A stretch of 19,079 nt of DNA. It comes from an uncultured Eubacteriales bacterium. Its GTDB lineage: Bacteria > Bacillota > Clostridia > Oscillospirales > Acutalibacteraceae. A model generated the notes under the pieces. It ran no database searches. It had not been told where the DNA came from and worked only from the letters and a program-made list of their open reading frames with translations. The DNA lies in NCBI GenBank assembly GCA_900317215.1, contig ONFW01000125.1:1-19079 (forward strand). The letters are read 5' to 3'. A program made the translations under genes and the position numbers. Positions 1-8,375 of this stretch are shown piece after piece (the stretch's first letter is position 1; every line of letters begins with the position of its first letter).

Positions 1-5
1 GTCAT
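1..5 (-). CDS. Possible start of a divergent gene (only its first bases are in the window)
   Basis: On the minus strand an ATG lies at 5-3, preceded by GAGAGGT (complement of 14-20) at about 8-9 bases, and by TATAAT (complement of 31-36), so promoter, ribosome binding site and start codon are in the right order. A -35 box is poor (TTATCC or TTTATC around 54-60). Nothing can be said about the product. If real, this gene is divergent from the XRE regulator at 213 and could be its target. This is inference from spacing only. Confidence 0.3.
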
Positions 6-30
6 GATATCCGACCTCTCACTATTTGTT

Positions 31-60
31 ATTATAATGATATCATATTGTTCGGATAAA
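31..60 (-). promoter_or_regulatory. Possible promoter of the divergent gene, with a palindrome in the spacer
   Basis: Minus-strand TATAAT is the complement of 31-36, with a weak -35 (TTATCC or TTTATC) near 54-60. The perfect palindrome ATGATATCAT at 37-46 lies directly upstream of the -10 box, where a bound repressor would block RNA polymerase. The same TGATA half-site recurs in the promoter of the XRE regulator. Confidence 0.3.
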
Positions 61-130
61 ATCCATAAAAAGCGTCAAAGGTCCCAGAAAAATAGCGCCA
101 AGGGGCAGGTTTGTAAATCAGGCTTTATTT

Positions 131-184
131 TGATAAAAATATCAATTGATACTTGAAATAATGCGTGTCATCTGATAGTATAAT
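131..184 (+). promoter_or_regulatory. Promoter of the XRE regulator gene with TGATA-type dyads (candidate operator)
   Basis: TTGAAA (153-158) can serve as a -35 box with TAGTAT (176-181, 17-bp spacer) or TATAAT (179-184, 20-bp spacer) as the -10. Two dyads share an arm next to it: TGATA-AAAA-TATCA at 131-144 and the perfect 12-bp palindrome TATCAATTGATA at 140-151. A further TGATA is at 173-177. The arrangement suggests an autoregulatory operator, but no binding evidence is available. Confidence 0.45.
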
Positions 185-212
185 AATATAAACTCAACGG
201 AGGGTTGATATT

Positions 213-1049
213 ATGAGCGTTATCGGTGACCGTATAAAAAAATACAGAGTTGAAAAGGGTATAACTCAGGAGCAGCTCGGCCAGCTTCTGGGGGTAACCA
301 CACAGGGCGTTTCAAGATGGGAGAGGGGCGGCACTCCCGATGCGGAGATACTGCCGAGGCTTTCGGAAATACTTGATGTAAGCATCGATGCGCTTTTCGG
401 AAGAGAGGAAAAAAGCCTTGCCCTCTCTTTTGCAAGGCATATAAGCCAGCTTCCGCAGGAGGACGCCTTTCTTTATGCGCTGAATGTTTGCTGGTCGATA
501 ATCATAGGGCTGATGGGCGATGTTACTACGATAGATGATTTTATGAATATGTTCATTGAAAAATCGGTGGTAAAGGACGATAAAAAGCAGGATTACTTTG
601 CAAAGCGTATTTCTGATATCGGTATGGCAAATATGCGTCTCTCGCCAGATTTCTATACATTCTTTCTGATGAAGCTGCCCAAGGACGGGCTTAAAACGGT
701 GCTTGCGGATAAGGAGGAGCTGCGAAGGGTGTTTGAGATACTCGCGGATAAGAAAATGATGGATATTATTTTCTTTTTATACTCACGTCCGATAATGCCG
801 ATAGCAACCTCGCTGATAAGCAAGAGCACGGGACTTGAGCCTACTGAAATTGATAAGTGCATGAAGAAGCTTTGTGAGAATAATCTTGCAACAAAAACCG
901 TGGTCGCAACAGCAGAGGGAGAGATCAATTCATATTTGATAAGAACAGAAAGCTATGTCATTCCGCTGTTGTGTTTTGCTGACGAAATGACAAAGAAGGA
1001 TCTGCGTCCGTTTATGGGCGGATTTGACTGCAATAGGGCATTTCTGTAA
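213..1049 (+). CDS. XRE-family transcriptional regulator with a second, winged-helix-like domain
   Basis: A 278-residue protein. Residues 7-61 form a typical XRE (HTH_3) helix-turn-helix: GITQEQLGQLLGV, then the recognition helix TTQGVSRWERG at 29-39. The remaining 215 residues are longer than in simple XRE repressors. Around 175-245 the pattern (helical LADKKMMDIIFFLYS, a helix-turn-helix-like ISKSTGLEPTEIDKCMKKL, then a strand-rich ATKTVVATAEGEINSYLI) resembles a winged-helix domain of ArsR or MarR type; this is judged by eye. No membrane segment or enzyme motif is seen. The start is set by GGAGGG at 199-204, eight bases before the ATG. TGATA dyads in its own promoter and before the possible divergent gene suggest autoregulation and local control. 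Ligand and regulon are unknown. The XRE domain is near certain, the second domain moderate. Confidence 0.9.
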   Translation: MSVIGDRIKKYRVEKGITQEQLGQLLGVTTQGVSRWERGGTPDAEILPRLSEILDVSIDALFGREEKSLALSFARHISQLPQEDAFLYALNVCWSIIIGLMGDVTTIDDFMNMFIEKSVVKDDKKQDYFAKRISDIGMANMRLSPDFYTFFLMKLPKDGLKTVLADKEELRRVFEILADKKMMDIIFFLYSRPIMPIATSLISKSTGLEPTEIDKCMKKLCENNLATKTVVATAEGEINSYLIRTESYVIPLLCFADEMTKKDLRPFMGGFDCNRAFL

Positions 1050-1190
1050 ACAGTGGCTTTAAAAAATCTCAGAACGCTTTTGTCAGGCTGAAAAGAGTTT
1101 ATTGTCACCGCAGCAGATTTGGGTTATAATTTAATCATAACAAAGCCGCATGAGACTGCCAAAGGTAAGAAACTTAAAGGAGAATGCGTT
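1050..1190 (+). promoter_or_regulatory. Promoter and leader of the esterase gene
   Basis: TTGTCA at 1102-1107 and TATAAT at 1125-1130 are separated by 17 bp, a near-consensus primary-sigma promoter. Transcription should begin near 1137, so the in-frame ATG at 1119, which lies inside the promoter, cannot be the start. AAAGGAG at 1176-1182 precedes the ATG at 1191 by eight bases. No clear terminator for the XRE gene was found in 1050-1100. Confidence 0.7.
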
Positions 1191-1994
1191 ATGATAAGAG
1201 AAACTGTTGAAAAGCTCATGCTGCCCTATAATGGCGGCGAAAAATTGGTGAGAGTCTATATTCCCGAGCATGAGGAGGGAGAGACCTTCCCTGTGGTATA
1301 CATGACTGACGGACAGAATCTGTTTGAGGATGATACGGTACAGTTCGGCTGCTGGTACACACGTGAGGCGGTGAGAGCCGAAAGAGAAAAAAACGGAAGA
1401 GGCGCTGTCATTGTCGGAATACATAGCAGTACAGATGCTATCGAACGGGCAAACGAGCTTTCTGCAAAAAGCGTTGGTGGTTTCAACATTCCTCCGGAAA
1501 TGCCGGAGGAGGAAAAGAGACGGATAGATCCCTCAGGAGAGAAATTCGATGATTTTATTATACACACCGTTATGCCTGAGATAGAGGCAGGCTTTCCCGT
1601 GAAAAAGGGCAGAGAGCACACTGCCTTCTGCGGAAGCTCAATGGGAGGCTTGCAGTCGTTCTATACAACCGTTACACACAAAGACCTTTTCTCATATGCC
1701 GGGGTTTTCTCGCCTGCATTCATGTTCTATCTGAGTGATGATCTTGAAAAATGGATACGCGCCAATGTTGATAGCAGTGCGCCTTATCTTTATCTTTATA
1801 CAGGCGGTGCCGACCCTCTTGAGCAGGAGATAATGAAAAGTGAAAAAATGGTCTATGGCATACTTGAGGAGTGCTGTCCCGATAGGCTGCACAAGAATAT
1901 TGTCATGCCCGAAGAAAATCACAACGAGACTGCATGGGCTAAGGTGTTCACGGACTTCCTCGGCTTGTTTCTTTCAGAATCGTACAAGGGCTGA
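1191..1994 (+). CDS. Putative esterase, alpha/beta-hydrolase fold (esterase D-like)
   Basis: A 267-residue cytoplasmic protein with no signal peptide or membrane segment. It has the layout of the PF00756 (esterase D / enterochelin esterase-like) family: an early strand with PVVYMTDGQNLF (34-45), the nucleophile elbow G148-S-S-M-G152 with Ser150 as the expected nucleophile, a candidate acid at Asp208 (YTGGADP), and His244 in ENHNETAW near the C-terminus as the catalytic base. It should hydrolyse an ester or related acyl bond; the substrate cannot be read from sequence. Members act on carbohydrate acetyl or feruloyl esters, S-formylglutathione or siderophores. The gene has its own promoter and terminator, so it is probably monocistronic. 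An in-frame extension of 24 codons to 1119 is rejected because it overlaps the promoter and lacks a ribosome binding site. Confidence 0.85.
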   Translation: MIRETVEKLMLPYNGGEKLVRVYIPEHEEGETFPVVYMTDGQNLFEDDTVQFGCWYTREAVRAEREKNGRGAVIVGIHSSTDAIERANELSAKSVGGFNIPPEMPEEEKRRIDPSGEKFDDFIIHTVMPEIEAGFPVKKGREHTAFCGSSMGGLQSFYTTVTHKDLFSYAGVFSPAFMFYLSDDLEKWIRANVDSSAPYLYLYTGGADPLEQEIMKSEKMVYGILEECCPDRLHKNIVMPEENHNETAWAKVFTDFLGLFLSESYKG

Positions 1995-2031
1995 CGAAGC
2001 TTAAAACAAAATCATAGGTTGCAAAAAACAG

Positions 2032-2063
2032 CGGACTGCTGCATCACTTGATGCGGCAGTCCG
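2032..2063. terminator. Bidirectional intrinsic terminator between the esterase gene and gltD
   Basis: The arms 2032-2046 and 2049-2063 form a 15-bp stem with one G-T wobble. On the plus strand it is followed by TTCTTTTATT; on the minus strand by TGTTTTTTG (complement of 2022-2030). It therefore serves both convergent genes. Confidence 0.9.
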
Positions 2064-2071
2064 TTCTTTTA

Positions 2072-3556
2072 TTATAGATTTGTGTAGCCCATGAGATCAT
2101 GATCTACCTCAGCGGCACAATCCCTGCCCTCACGGATAGCTCTTACAACAAGGGACTGACCGATATGCATATCACCCGCAGTATATACTCTGTCAACGCT
2201 TGTCCTGTGCGTAGCTCCTGCGGCGGCAACATTGCTCCTTGCGTCGGTATCAACTCCGAACGCCTGCGTGACATAGCTCTCACTGCCGAGAAAGCCCGCT
2301 GCTATCAGAACAAGCTCTGCGTCAACGGTAAATTCACTGCCCTCAACGGGCTTCATCATCATTCTGCCGGTAGAGGGATCCTTTTCGGAGCTGAGCTTAA
2401 TAAGCACGGCACCTTTCAGATCTCCGTTTTCGTCAGAGAGGAATTCCTTTACTGTGGTCTGATAGATCCTGGGGTCAGAGCCGTATACTGCTGCGGCCTC
2501 CTCCTGACCGTAATCCGTTTTGCATACCCTCGGCCATTCCGGCCACGGATTGTTCGCCGCTCTTTCATCGGGCAGCCTTGGCATCATTTCAAGCTGGAGA
2601 ATGCTCCTTGCTCCATGGCGGACACAGGTGCCGACGCAGTCGTTGCCTGTATCGCCTCCGCCGATCACAATGACGTTTTTGTCTTTTGCGCTGATAAAGG
2701 TGCCCTCGGCAAGTCCGCAGTCAAGCAGTGACTTTGTTGTGGACTTGAGAAAATCGACAGCAAAATAAATACCCTTGCATTCTCTGCCCGCAGCTTTGAT
2801 ATCGCGGGGATTAGATGCTCCGCATGCGAGAATGATCCTGTCGTATTTTTGCAGGAGCTCTTCTGCAGTGATGTCCTTTCCTACGTTGGTGTTTGTCACG
2901 AATTCAATGCCCTCTGCTCTCATGATATCGAGCTTACGCTCTACAATAGTCTTTTCGAGCTTCATGTTGGGTATTCCGTACATCAGCAGACCGCCTATAC
3001 GGTCGGAGCGCTCAAATACGGTGACACTGTGACCCCTTCGGTTGAGTTGATCGGCAGCCGCAAGGCCGGAAGGACCGGAGCCGATAACGGCAATTCTTTT
3101 GCCGGTTCTCACTGACGGCGGTTTGGGCCTTGCAAGACCCTCGCTGTAAGCTCGTTCTATGATGCTGTATTCGTTTGCGCGGGTAGTGACAGCATCGCCG
3201 TTTGCTCCGCAGGTGCAAGCCTTTTCGCACAGAGCGGGGCAGACCCTTGAGGTAAACTCGGGAAAGTTATTTGTTATTTTCAGTCTGTCGTATGCGAGTT
3301 TCCATGCGCCTATGCTGACAAGATGATTCCATTCGGGTACAAGATTATTCAGCGGACAGCCCGATATCATTCCGCCTATCTTCATTCCGGACTGACAGAA
3401 GGGGACGCCGCAGTTCATGCAGCGCTGTCCCTGAATTTTTTGTTCCTTTTCCGAAAGCGGAGTATGGAACTCTTTGAAATTCTTTATTCGCTCCTCCACA
3501 GGATATGCCGTGGCGTCCTTTCGTTCATATATAAGAAATCCGTCAGGTCTTCCCAT
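2072..3556 (-). CDS. gltD: Glutamate synthase (NADPH), small subunit
   Basis: A 494-residue cytoplasmic flavoprotein. It takes electrons from NADPH through FAD and iron-sulfur clusters to the large subunit GltB, which makes glutamate from glutamine and 2-oxoglutarate. Eight cysteines form the N-terminal cluster-binding domain: C46, C49, C54, C67 (RCMNCGVPFC...GCP) and C106, C110, C114, C116 (VCPALCEKACTC). The FAD fingerprint GSGPSG is at 159-164 and the NADPH-binding fingerprint GGGDTG at 299-304; the C-terminal FAD motif is YTAGDMHIGQSLVVRAI (458-474). Length is normal for the family. It is the second gene of a gltB-gltD operon, 20 bp after gltB; its AAAGGAG (complement of 3567-3573) lies ten bases before the ATG and sits at the end of gltB. 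Related FAD/NAD(P) oxidoreductases such as the dihydropyrimidine dehydrogenase-like subunits share this fold, but the gltB partner decides the call. Confidence 0.97.
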   Translation of the reverse strand: MGRPDGFLIYERKDATAYPVEERIKNFKEFHTPLSEKEQKIQGQRCMNCGVPFCQSGMKIGGMISGCPLNNLVPEWNHLVSIGAWKLAYDRLKITNNFPEFTSRVCPALCEKACTCGANGDAVTTRANEYSIIERAYSEGLARPKPPSVRTGKRIAVIGSGPSGLAAADQLNRRGHSVTVFERSDRIGGLLMYGIPNMKLEKTIVERKLDIMRAEGIEFVTNTNVGKDITAEELLQKYDRIILACGASNPRDIKAAGRECKGIYFAVDFLKSTTKSLLDCGLAEGTFISAKDKNVIVIGGGDTGNDCVGTCVRHGARSILQLEMMPRLPDERAANNPWPEWPRVCKTDYGQEEAAAVYGSDPRIYQTTVKEFLSDENGDLKGAVLIKLSSEKDPSTGRMMMKPVEGSEFTVDAELVLIAAGFLGSESYVTQAFGVDTDARSNVAAAGATHRTSVDRVYTAGDMHIGQSLVVRAIREGRDCAAEVDHDLMGYTNL

Positions 3557-3576
3557 ATTCCTTCGTCTCCTTTATC

Positions 3577-6500
3577 TTATTCTTTGCCGGTCAGACTGTA
3601 GAAGGCTTCGATCCTTGCCTGTTCCCTGTCCATGCCGTTCTTCATGTTTTCTTCAATAGCTTCGGTGATGATTTTGTAATCGTGCGGTATCACCTTTTTG
3701 AAAAGCGGCAGATATTCGTCAAAGTGAGACAGTATCCTTTCGCCCTTTTCGGAGCCTGTTGCAGCAACGTGCTCTGCGATGAGAGCCCTGAGAGTATCTA
3801 TATCCTGCGGCTTTGTAAGCTCAGAACATTCTACAAGCTCCTTGTTGAGTCTCTTGTAAAGGCTGTGGTGTTCGTCAAGAACATAAGCAACACCGCCTGA
3901 CATTCCTGCGGCAAAGTTGTTGCCCGTTTTGCCGAGAATTACTGCTGTTCCGCCTGTCATATATTCGCAGCCGTGCTCTCCAACTCCCTCGACAACGGCA
4001 ACGGCGCCTGAGTTTCTTATACAGAAGCGCTCACCTGCGATACCGTTGATAAAAGCCTTTCCGCTCGTTGCGCCATAAAGGGCAACATTGCCGATGATAA
4101 TATTTTCTTCTGCTCTGAAGCGGGTTCCCTCGGGAGGATAGACTATCAGCTTGCCGCCCGAAAGTCCCTTGCCGAAATAGTCGTTGCTGTCGCCTCTGAG
4201 CTCAAGTGTGAGTCCCTTGGGAATGAAGGCACCGAAGCTCTGACCGCCGGAGCCGTTGCAGATAATGCGGAAGGTATCCTCGGCGAGCGCATCGTCATAA
4301 AGCTTGGTTATCTCTGAGCCGAAAGCGGTACCGAGGGTGCGGTCGGTATTTCGGATATCAATTTCAATGGTCTTTTGTTCGCCTGAGCGAAGGGATTTTT
4401 TGAGTTTCTTTTCTATTATCCTCTTATCTATCGTATCCTCAAGACCGAAGTCAAAGAGCTTCTTTTCATTGTAGCTTATGCGGCAGTCAGAGTATTTGCT
4501 GTCGAGAAGGAGAGAAACGTCAGTTTTGTTTTCTCTCTCATCGGCAGTTTCACGTCTGCGGAGAAGATCTGTTCTGCCGACAAGCTCATCAACGGTCCTG
4601 ATGCCTAATCTCGACATGTATTCTCTTAGCTCCTGAGCAATAAAATGCATAAAATTGACCACGTATTCCGGTTTACCGCAGAAACGCTTTCTCAGCTCGG
4701 GATTCTGTGTGGCTACACCAAATGGACAGGTGTCAAGATTACAGACGCGCATCATTGCACACCCCAGAGTAACAAGCGGCGCAGTGGCAAAGCCGAATTC
4801 CTCCGCGCCGAGAATAGCGGCTATCGCAACATCTCTGCCGGTCATCAGCTTTCCGTCGGTCTCAATGACTACCTTGTCTCTCAGACCGTTCATGATAAGC
4901 GTGCGGTGAGCCTCTGCAAGACCAAGCTCCCATGGCAGACCTGCATTATGAATGGAGCTGCCCGGAGCGGCGCCGGTACCGCCGTCATATCCGGAGATGA
5001 GTATAACGCCTGCGCCTGCTTTTGCAACGCCGGCTGCAACCGTGCCTACGCCGGCTTCGGATACGAGCTTGACTGAGATCCTTGCGGAGCTGTTGGCGTT
5101 TTTCAGGTCATAGATGAGCTGGGCGAGATCCTCAATTGAATAAATATCATGATGAGGGGGCGGAGAAATGAGAGATACTCCCGGGGTGGAGTGCCTTGTA
5201 GTAGCGATCCACGGATAGACCTTTCTTCCCGGCAGATGACCGCCCTCGCCGGGCTTTGCCCCTTGAGCCATTTTTATCTGAAGCTCCTTGGCGGAGTTAA
5301 GGTATTTTGACGTTACTCCAAAGCGTCCGGAGGCGACCTGCTTTATTGCTGAGCAGCGGTCGTGTTCCGTTCCCCTGCTTTCAAGGCGCTCAAGGCTCTC
5401 TCCGCCCTCGCCTGAGTTGGATTTGCCGCCGATACTGTTCATGGCAAGCGCAAGAGCCTCATGAGCCTCCTGAGAGATAGAGCCGTAGGACATTGCTCCT
5501 GTCTTGAAGCGACGGACAATGCTGTCAACACTTTCCACCTCATCAACAGGAACAGGCTCGTCAGCATAATTGAAGTCGAGAAGACCTCTTATATTAACAG
5601 TACCCATTTCCTCGTTGATCATGCGGGAATATTCCTTGAAGGTGGAGTAGTCGTTTGTTCTGGCGGCTTTTTGCAGAGCATGAATGGTGCGGGGGTTGTA
5701 AAGGTGCTCTTCCTTGCCGCTCCTGCTTTTGTGGGCGCCCATTGAAAGCACCTCGTTGTCGGTATCAAGGCCGAGAGGGTCAAATGCTGCGGTATGCAGC
5801 TTGTCAACGGTTTTTTCTATATCGTCAAGGGTTATGCCTCCGATACGGCTGACGGTTCCTGTGAAATATTCATTGATAAGCTCATTGCTCAGACCTAATG
5901 CTTCAAAAATCTTTGAGCCCTGATAGGACTGCAGGGTCGAGATGCCCATTTTTGAGGCTATCTTTACTATTCCGTGGAGGATAGCCTCGTTATAATCGTT
6001 TACCGCTGCATAATAATCCTTGTCCAGAAGCTCGTCATGGATAAGCTCATGTATCGTCTCGAGAGCAAGATAGGGATTGACTGCACTTGCACCGTATGCA
6101 AGAAGGGTGGCAAAGTGGTGTACTGTTCTCGGCTCGGCGCTTTCAAGAATAATAGAAAGGGCTGTTCTGCGCTTTGTGACGACAAGATGCTGATGCAGAG
6201 CGGATACCGCAAGCAGCGAGGGGATCGCAAGTCTGTTTTCATCAACGCCCCTGTCGGAAAGGATAAGTATGTTTGCGCCGTTGTTGTATGCCTTGTCAGC
6301 TTCAATGAACAGGCGCTTTATTGCCTTTGAAAGCTTAGTGTTTTTGTAGTAGAGGATAGGGATAGTAGCGACCTTGAAACCGGAAATATTCATTTTTTTG
6401 AGCTTAAGCAGTCCCGTAGAGGTGAGTATCGGGTTGACTACCTTTATAGCCTTGCAGTTTTCGGGCTTCTCCTCAAGAATATTGCCCTCCTTGCCTATAT

Positions 6501-8106
6501 ATATTGTGGTGGACGTCACTATCTCCTCTCGGATAGCGTCAATAGGCGGGTTGGTTACCTGAGCGAATACCTGCTTGAAGTAGTCGAACAGCGGCACCGG
6601 CTGTTTTGAAAAAACTGCAAGAGGCTTGTCGCAGCCCATAGCGGTGATAGGCTCCTTTCCGTCTTTTGCCATTGGCAGGATATTGTCCATTATCTCCTCA
6701 TAGGTATAGCCGAACGCCTTTTGAAGACGGTGCTTCACTGCACGGGGATGCTCCTCGACCTTGGCATTAGGCACCTTGAGATATTTAAGACGTATGAGGT
6801 TGGCGTCGAGCCATTCACCGTAGGGCTGTCTTTCTGCATAGTGAGATTTTATCTCCTCGTCGTCGATGAGCCTGCCCTGAACGGTATCGACAAGAAGCAT
6901 TTTTCCGGGATGCAGTCTTTCCTTCTTAACGATCCTTTCCGGCGCAATAGGAAGGGCGCCTGCCTCTGAGGAAAGAATGAGGGTGTTGTCATCAGTTATA
7001 TAATAGCGCGAGGGGCGGAGTCCGTTTCTGTCGAGAACGGCGCCGATAAGATCACCGTCGGTAAAAACTATTGATGCAGGCCCGTCCCACGGCTCCATAA
7101 GGGTTGCGTAGTACTGATAGAAATCCCGCTTGTTCTGATCCATGGCGTGGTTGTTGTCCCATGGCTCAGGAATGGTCACCATGACGGCAAGGGGCAGCTC
7201 CATTCCGCTCATTACCAGAAATTCAAGGGTATTGTCGAGCATAGCGGAGTCGGAGCCCTCGGTGTTTACTACGGGGATGACCTTATCTATCTCACCCATA
7301 AGGTGCTCTGAGCACATCGTCCCCTCACGGGCGAGCATTTTGTCGGCGTTACCCTTTATCGTGTTTATTTCTCCGTTGTGAACGATCATACGGTTGGGAT
7401 GAGCCTTCTGCCAGCTCGGGAAGGTGTTTGTCGAGAAACGTGAGTGTACTACCGCAATAGCCGATTCATAATCCTCGTCCTGAAGATCTGTAAAGAAGCG
7501 TCTCAGGTCGCCCACGAGAAACATACCTTTATATACTATTGTACGGCTCGAAAGTGATACGACATAGGTGTCTTCGTTGCTCTGCTCAAAGAGGCGTCTG
7601 GCAACATAAAGTCTGCGGTCAAAGTCTATCCCCTTGTCAACGCCTTCGGGTCTTGCAATAAAGCATTGCCTGATATCGGGCATACATTCTATAGCCCTTG
7701 CGCCCAGAACATGGGGCTGAGTGGGTACTTTTCTCCAGCCGAGTACCTCAAGTCCCTCCTTTTCTGCGATGATCTCAAACATTTTCTTTGCCTGGTTACA
7801 TCTTAGCTCGTTCTGAGGGAAGAAGAACATACCTACCGCATAATCCCGCTCGGAGCGAAGGGTTATGTTCAGCTTTGCCGCTTCTTTTTTAAAAAATCTA
7901 TGCGAAATCTGCAGAAGAATGCCGACGCCGTCGCCGGTTTTGCCTTCTGCATCCTTGCCTGCCCTGTGCTCGAGAGTTTCGACTATAGTAAGTGCATCAC
8001 ATACTGTTTTATGGGAGCTTATACCCTTTATGTTTACGACTGCGCCTATTCCGCAATTGTCATGCTCAAATGAAGGATTGTATAAGCTGTTCTGAGAATG
8101 CTCCAT
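3577..8106 (-). CDS. gltB: Glutamate synthase (NADPH), large subunit
   Basis: A 1509-residue protein, full length for bacterial GltB. It splits glutamine and passes the ammonia through an internal tunnel to 2-oxoglutarate, which is reduced to glutamate on FMN. The N-terminal class II amidotransferase domain (about 18-430) begins after a short 17-residue propeptide: Cys18 in DNCGIGAVV is the expected N-terminal nucleophile after processing. The FMN-binding synthase domain includes GAMSYGSISQEAHEAL from residue 870. The 3Fe-4S cysteines are C1116, C1122 and C1127 in GCAMMRVCNLDTC. The C-terminal glycine-rich beta-helix follows (NGSGGQSFGAFIP, FGKGLSGGKLIVYPP, GMSGGVAYVLD). GGAAAGGAAG lies just before the ATG. 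It is first in the gltBD operon and divergent from glnN, so both halves of the GS-GOGAT cycle share one control region. All key residues are present. Confidence 0.98.
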   Translation of the reverse strand: MEHSQNSLYNPSFEHDNCGIGAVVNIKGISSHKTVCDALTIVETLEHRAGKDAEGKTGDGVGILLQISHRFFKKEAAKLNITLRSERDYAVGMFFFPQNELRCNQAKKMFEIIAEKEGLEVLGWRKVPTQPHVLGARAIECMPDIRQCFIARPEGVDKGIDFDRRLYVARRLFEQSNEDTYVVSLSSRTIVYKGMFLVGDLRRFFTDLQDEDYESAIAVVHSRFSTNTFPSWQKAHPNRMIVHNGEINTIKGNADKMLAREGTMCSEHLMGEIDKVIPVVNTEGSDSAMLDNTLEFLVMSGMELPLAVMVTIPEPWDNNHAMDQNKRDFYQYYATLMEPWDGPASIVFTDGDLIGAVLDRNGLRPSRYYITDDNTLILSSEAGALPIAPERIVKKERLHPGKMLLVDTVQGRLIDDEEIKSHYAERQPYGEWLDANLIRLKYLKVPNAKVEEHPRAVKHRLQKAFGYTYEEIMDNILPMAKDGKEPITAMGCDKPLAVFSKQPVPLFDYFKQVFAQVTNPPIDAIREEIVTSTTIYIGKEGNILEEKPENCKAIKVVNPILTSTGLLKLKKMNISGFKVATIPILYYKNTKLSKAIKRLFIEADKAYNNGANILILSDRGVDENRLAIPSLLAVSALHQHLVVTKRRTALSIILESAEPRTVHHFATLLAYGASAVNPYLALETIHELIHDELLDKDYYAAVNDYNEAILHGIVKIASKMGISTLQSYQGSKIFEALGLSNELINEYFTGTVSRIGGITLDDIEKTVDKLHTAAFDPLGLDTDNEVLSMGAHKSRSGKEEHLYNPRTIHALQKAARTNDYSTFKEYSRMINEEMGTVNIRGLLDFNYADEPVPVDEVESVDSIVRRFKTGAMSYGSISQEAHEALALAMNSIGGKSNSGEGGESLERLESRGTEHDRCSAIKQVASGRFGVTSKYLNSAKELQIKMAQGAKPGEGGHLPGRKVYPWIATTRHSTPGVSLISPPPHHDIYSIEDLAQLIYDLKNANSSARISVKLVSEAGVGTVAAGVAKAGAGVILISGYDGGTGAAPGSSIHNAGLPWELGLAEAHRTLIMNGLRDKVVIETDGKLMTGRDVAIAAILGAEEFGFATAPLVTLGCAMMRVCNLDTCPFGVATQNPELRKRFCGKPEYVVNFMHFIAQELREYMSRLGIRTVDELVGRTDLLRRRETADERENKTDVSLLLDSKYSDCRISYNEKKLFDFGLEDTIDKRIIEKKLKKSLRSGEQKTIEIDIRNTDRTLGTAFGSEITKLYDDALAEDTFRIICNGSGGQSFGAFIPKGLTLELRGDSNDYFGKGLSGGKLIVYPPEGTRFRAEENIIIGNVALYGATSGKAFINGIAGERFCIRNSGAVAVVEGVGEHGCEYMTGGTAVILGKTGNNFAAGMSGGVAYVLDEHHSLYKRLNKELVECSELTKPQDIDTLRALIAEHVAATGSEKGERILSHFDEYLPLFKKVIPHDYKIITEAIEENMKNGMDREQARIEAFYSLTGKE

Positions 8107-8161
8107 ACTGATCTTCCTTTCCTTTTTTCTTTATGTATCCTTGATGCGATTTATATGCATT

Positions 8162-8190
8162 ATTATAAGATGTAAATGCAGGGATGTCAA
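8162..8190 (-). promoter_or_regulatory. Consensus promoter of gltBD
   Basis: On the minus strand TTGACA (complement of 8185-8190) and TATAAT (complement of 8162-8167) are separated by exactly 17 bp, a perfect primary-sigma promoter. The predicted leader, from about 8155 to 8107, is short and AT-rich. No ANTAR-like hairpin or terminator is visible in it, unlike the leader of glnN. One AAATTGCA octamer (8195-8202) lies just upstream of the -35 box. Confidence 0.85.
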
Positions 8191-8194
8191 TAAT

Positions 8195-8347
8195 AAATTG
8201 CAGAAATATTATTGCGGCGAAAGACAGAATGAATCAACGTTCAAAAATTATGCGTAAAAGCGCATAATAATGGGTAAAAATGTGCTTAGATAACGATAAA
8301 ATGCAAGACTAAAAAATTAAATTGCAAAAATGTATTGACAAATTGCA
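8195..8347. repeat. Three AAATTGCA octamers in the gltB/glnN control region
   Basis: Exact copies are at 8195-8202, 8319-8326 and 8340-8347. The last two start 21 bp apart, two helical turns, and bracket the glnN -35 box (8335-8340); the first lies five bases from the gltB -35. Near-copies occur at 8299-8305 (AAATGCA) and 8173-8179 (AAATGCA). They may be sites for a nitrogen-responsive regulator. The region is AT-rich, so some recurrence is expected by chance. Confidence 0.4.
8247..8268. promoter_or_regulatory. Dyad ATTATGCG-N6-CGCATAAT, candidate operator
   Basis: Perfect 8-bp arms (8247-8254 and 8261-8268) flank TAAAAG. The dyad is about 55 bp upstream of the gltB -35 box and 65 bp upstream of the glnN -35 box, a position suited to an activator or repressor acting on both promoters. 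It lies outside both predicted transcripts, so an RNA role is unlikely. Confidence 0.45.
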
Positions 8348-8363
8348 GGACGAGGTGTATACT
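8335..8363 (+). promoter_or_regulatory. Promoter of glnN-amt
   Basis: TTGACA at 8335-8340 and TATACT at 8358-8363 are 17 bp apart. Transcription should begin near 8370, only a few bases before the first hairpin of the leader. Confidence 0.85.
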
Positions 8364-8375
8364 TCATTCATCGGA

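Noticed and set aside
1119..1190. Upstream in-frame ATG at 1119 for the esterase
   Set aside because: It lies between the -35 and -10 boxes of the TTGTCA/TATAAT promoter, before the predicted transcript start, and has no ribosome binding site.
3012..8095. Many open frames of 60-140 codons on the plus strand opposite gltD and gltB
   Set aside because: They lie wholly inside strongly conserved genes, lack ribosome binding sites and show no family motifs; they are shadows of the coding strand.
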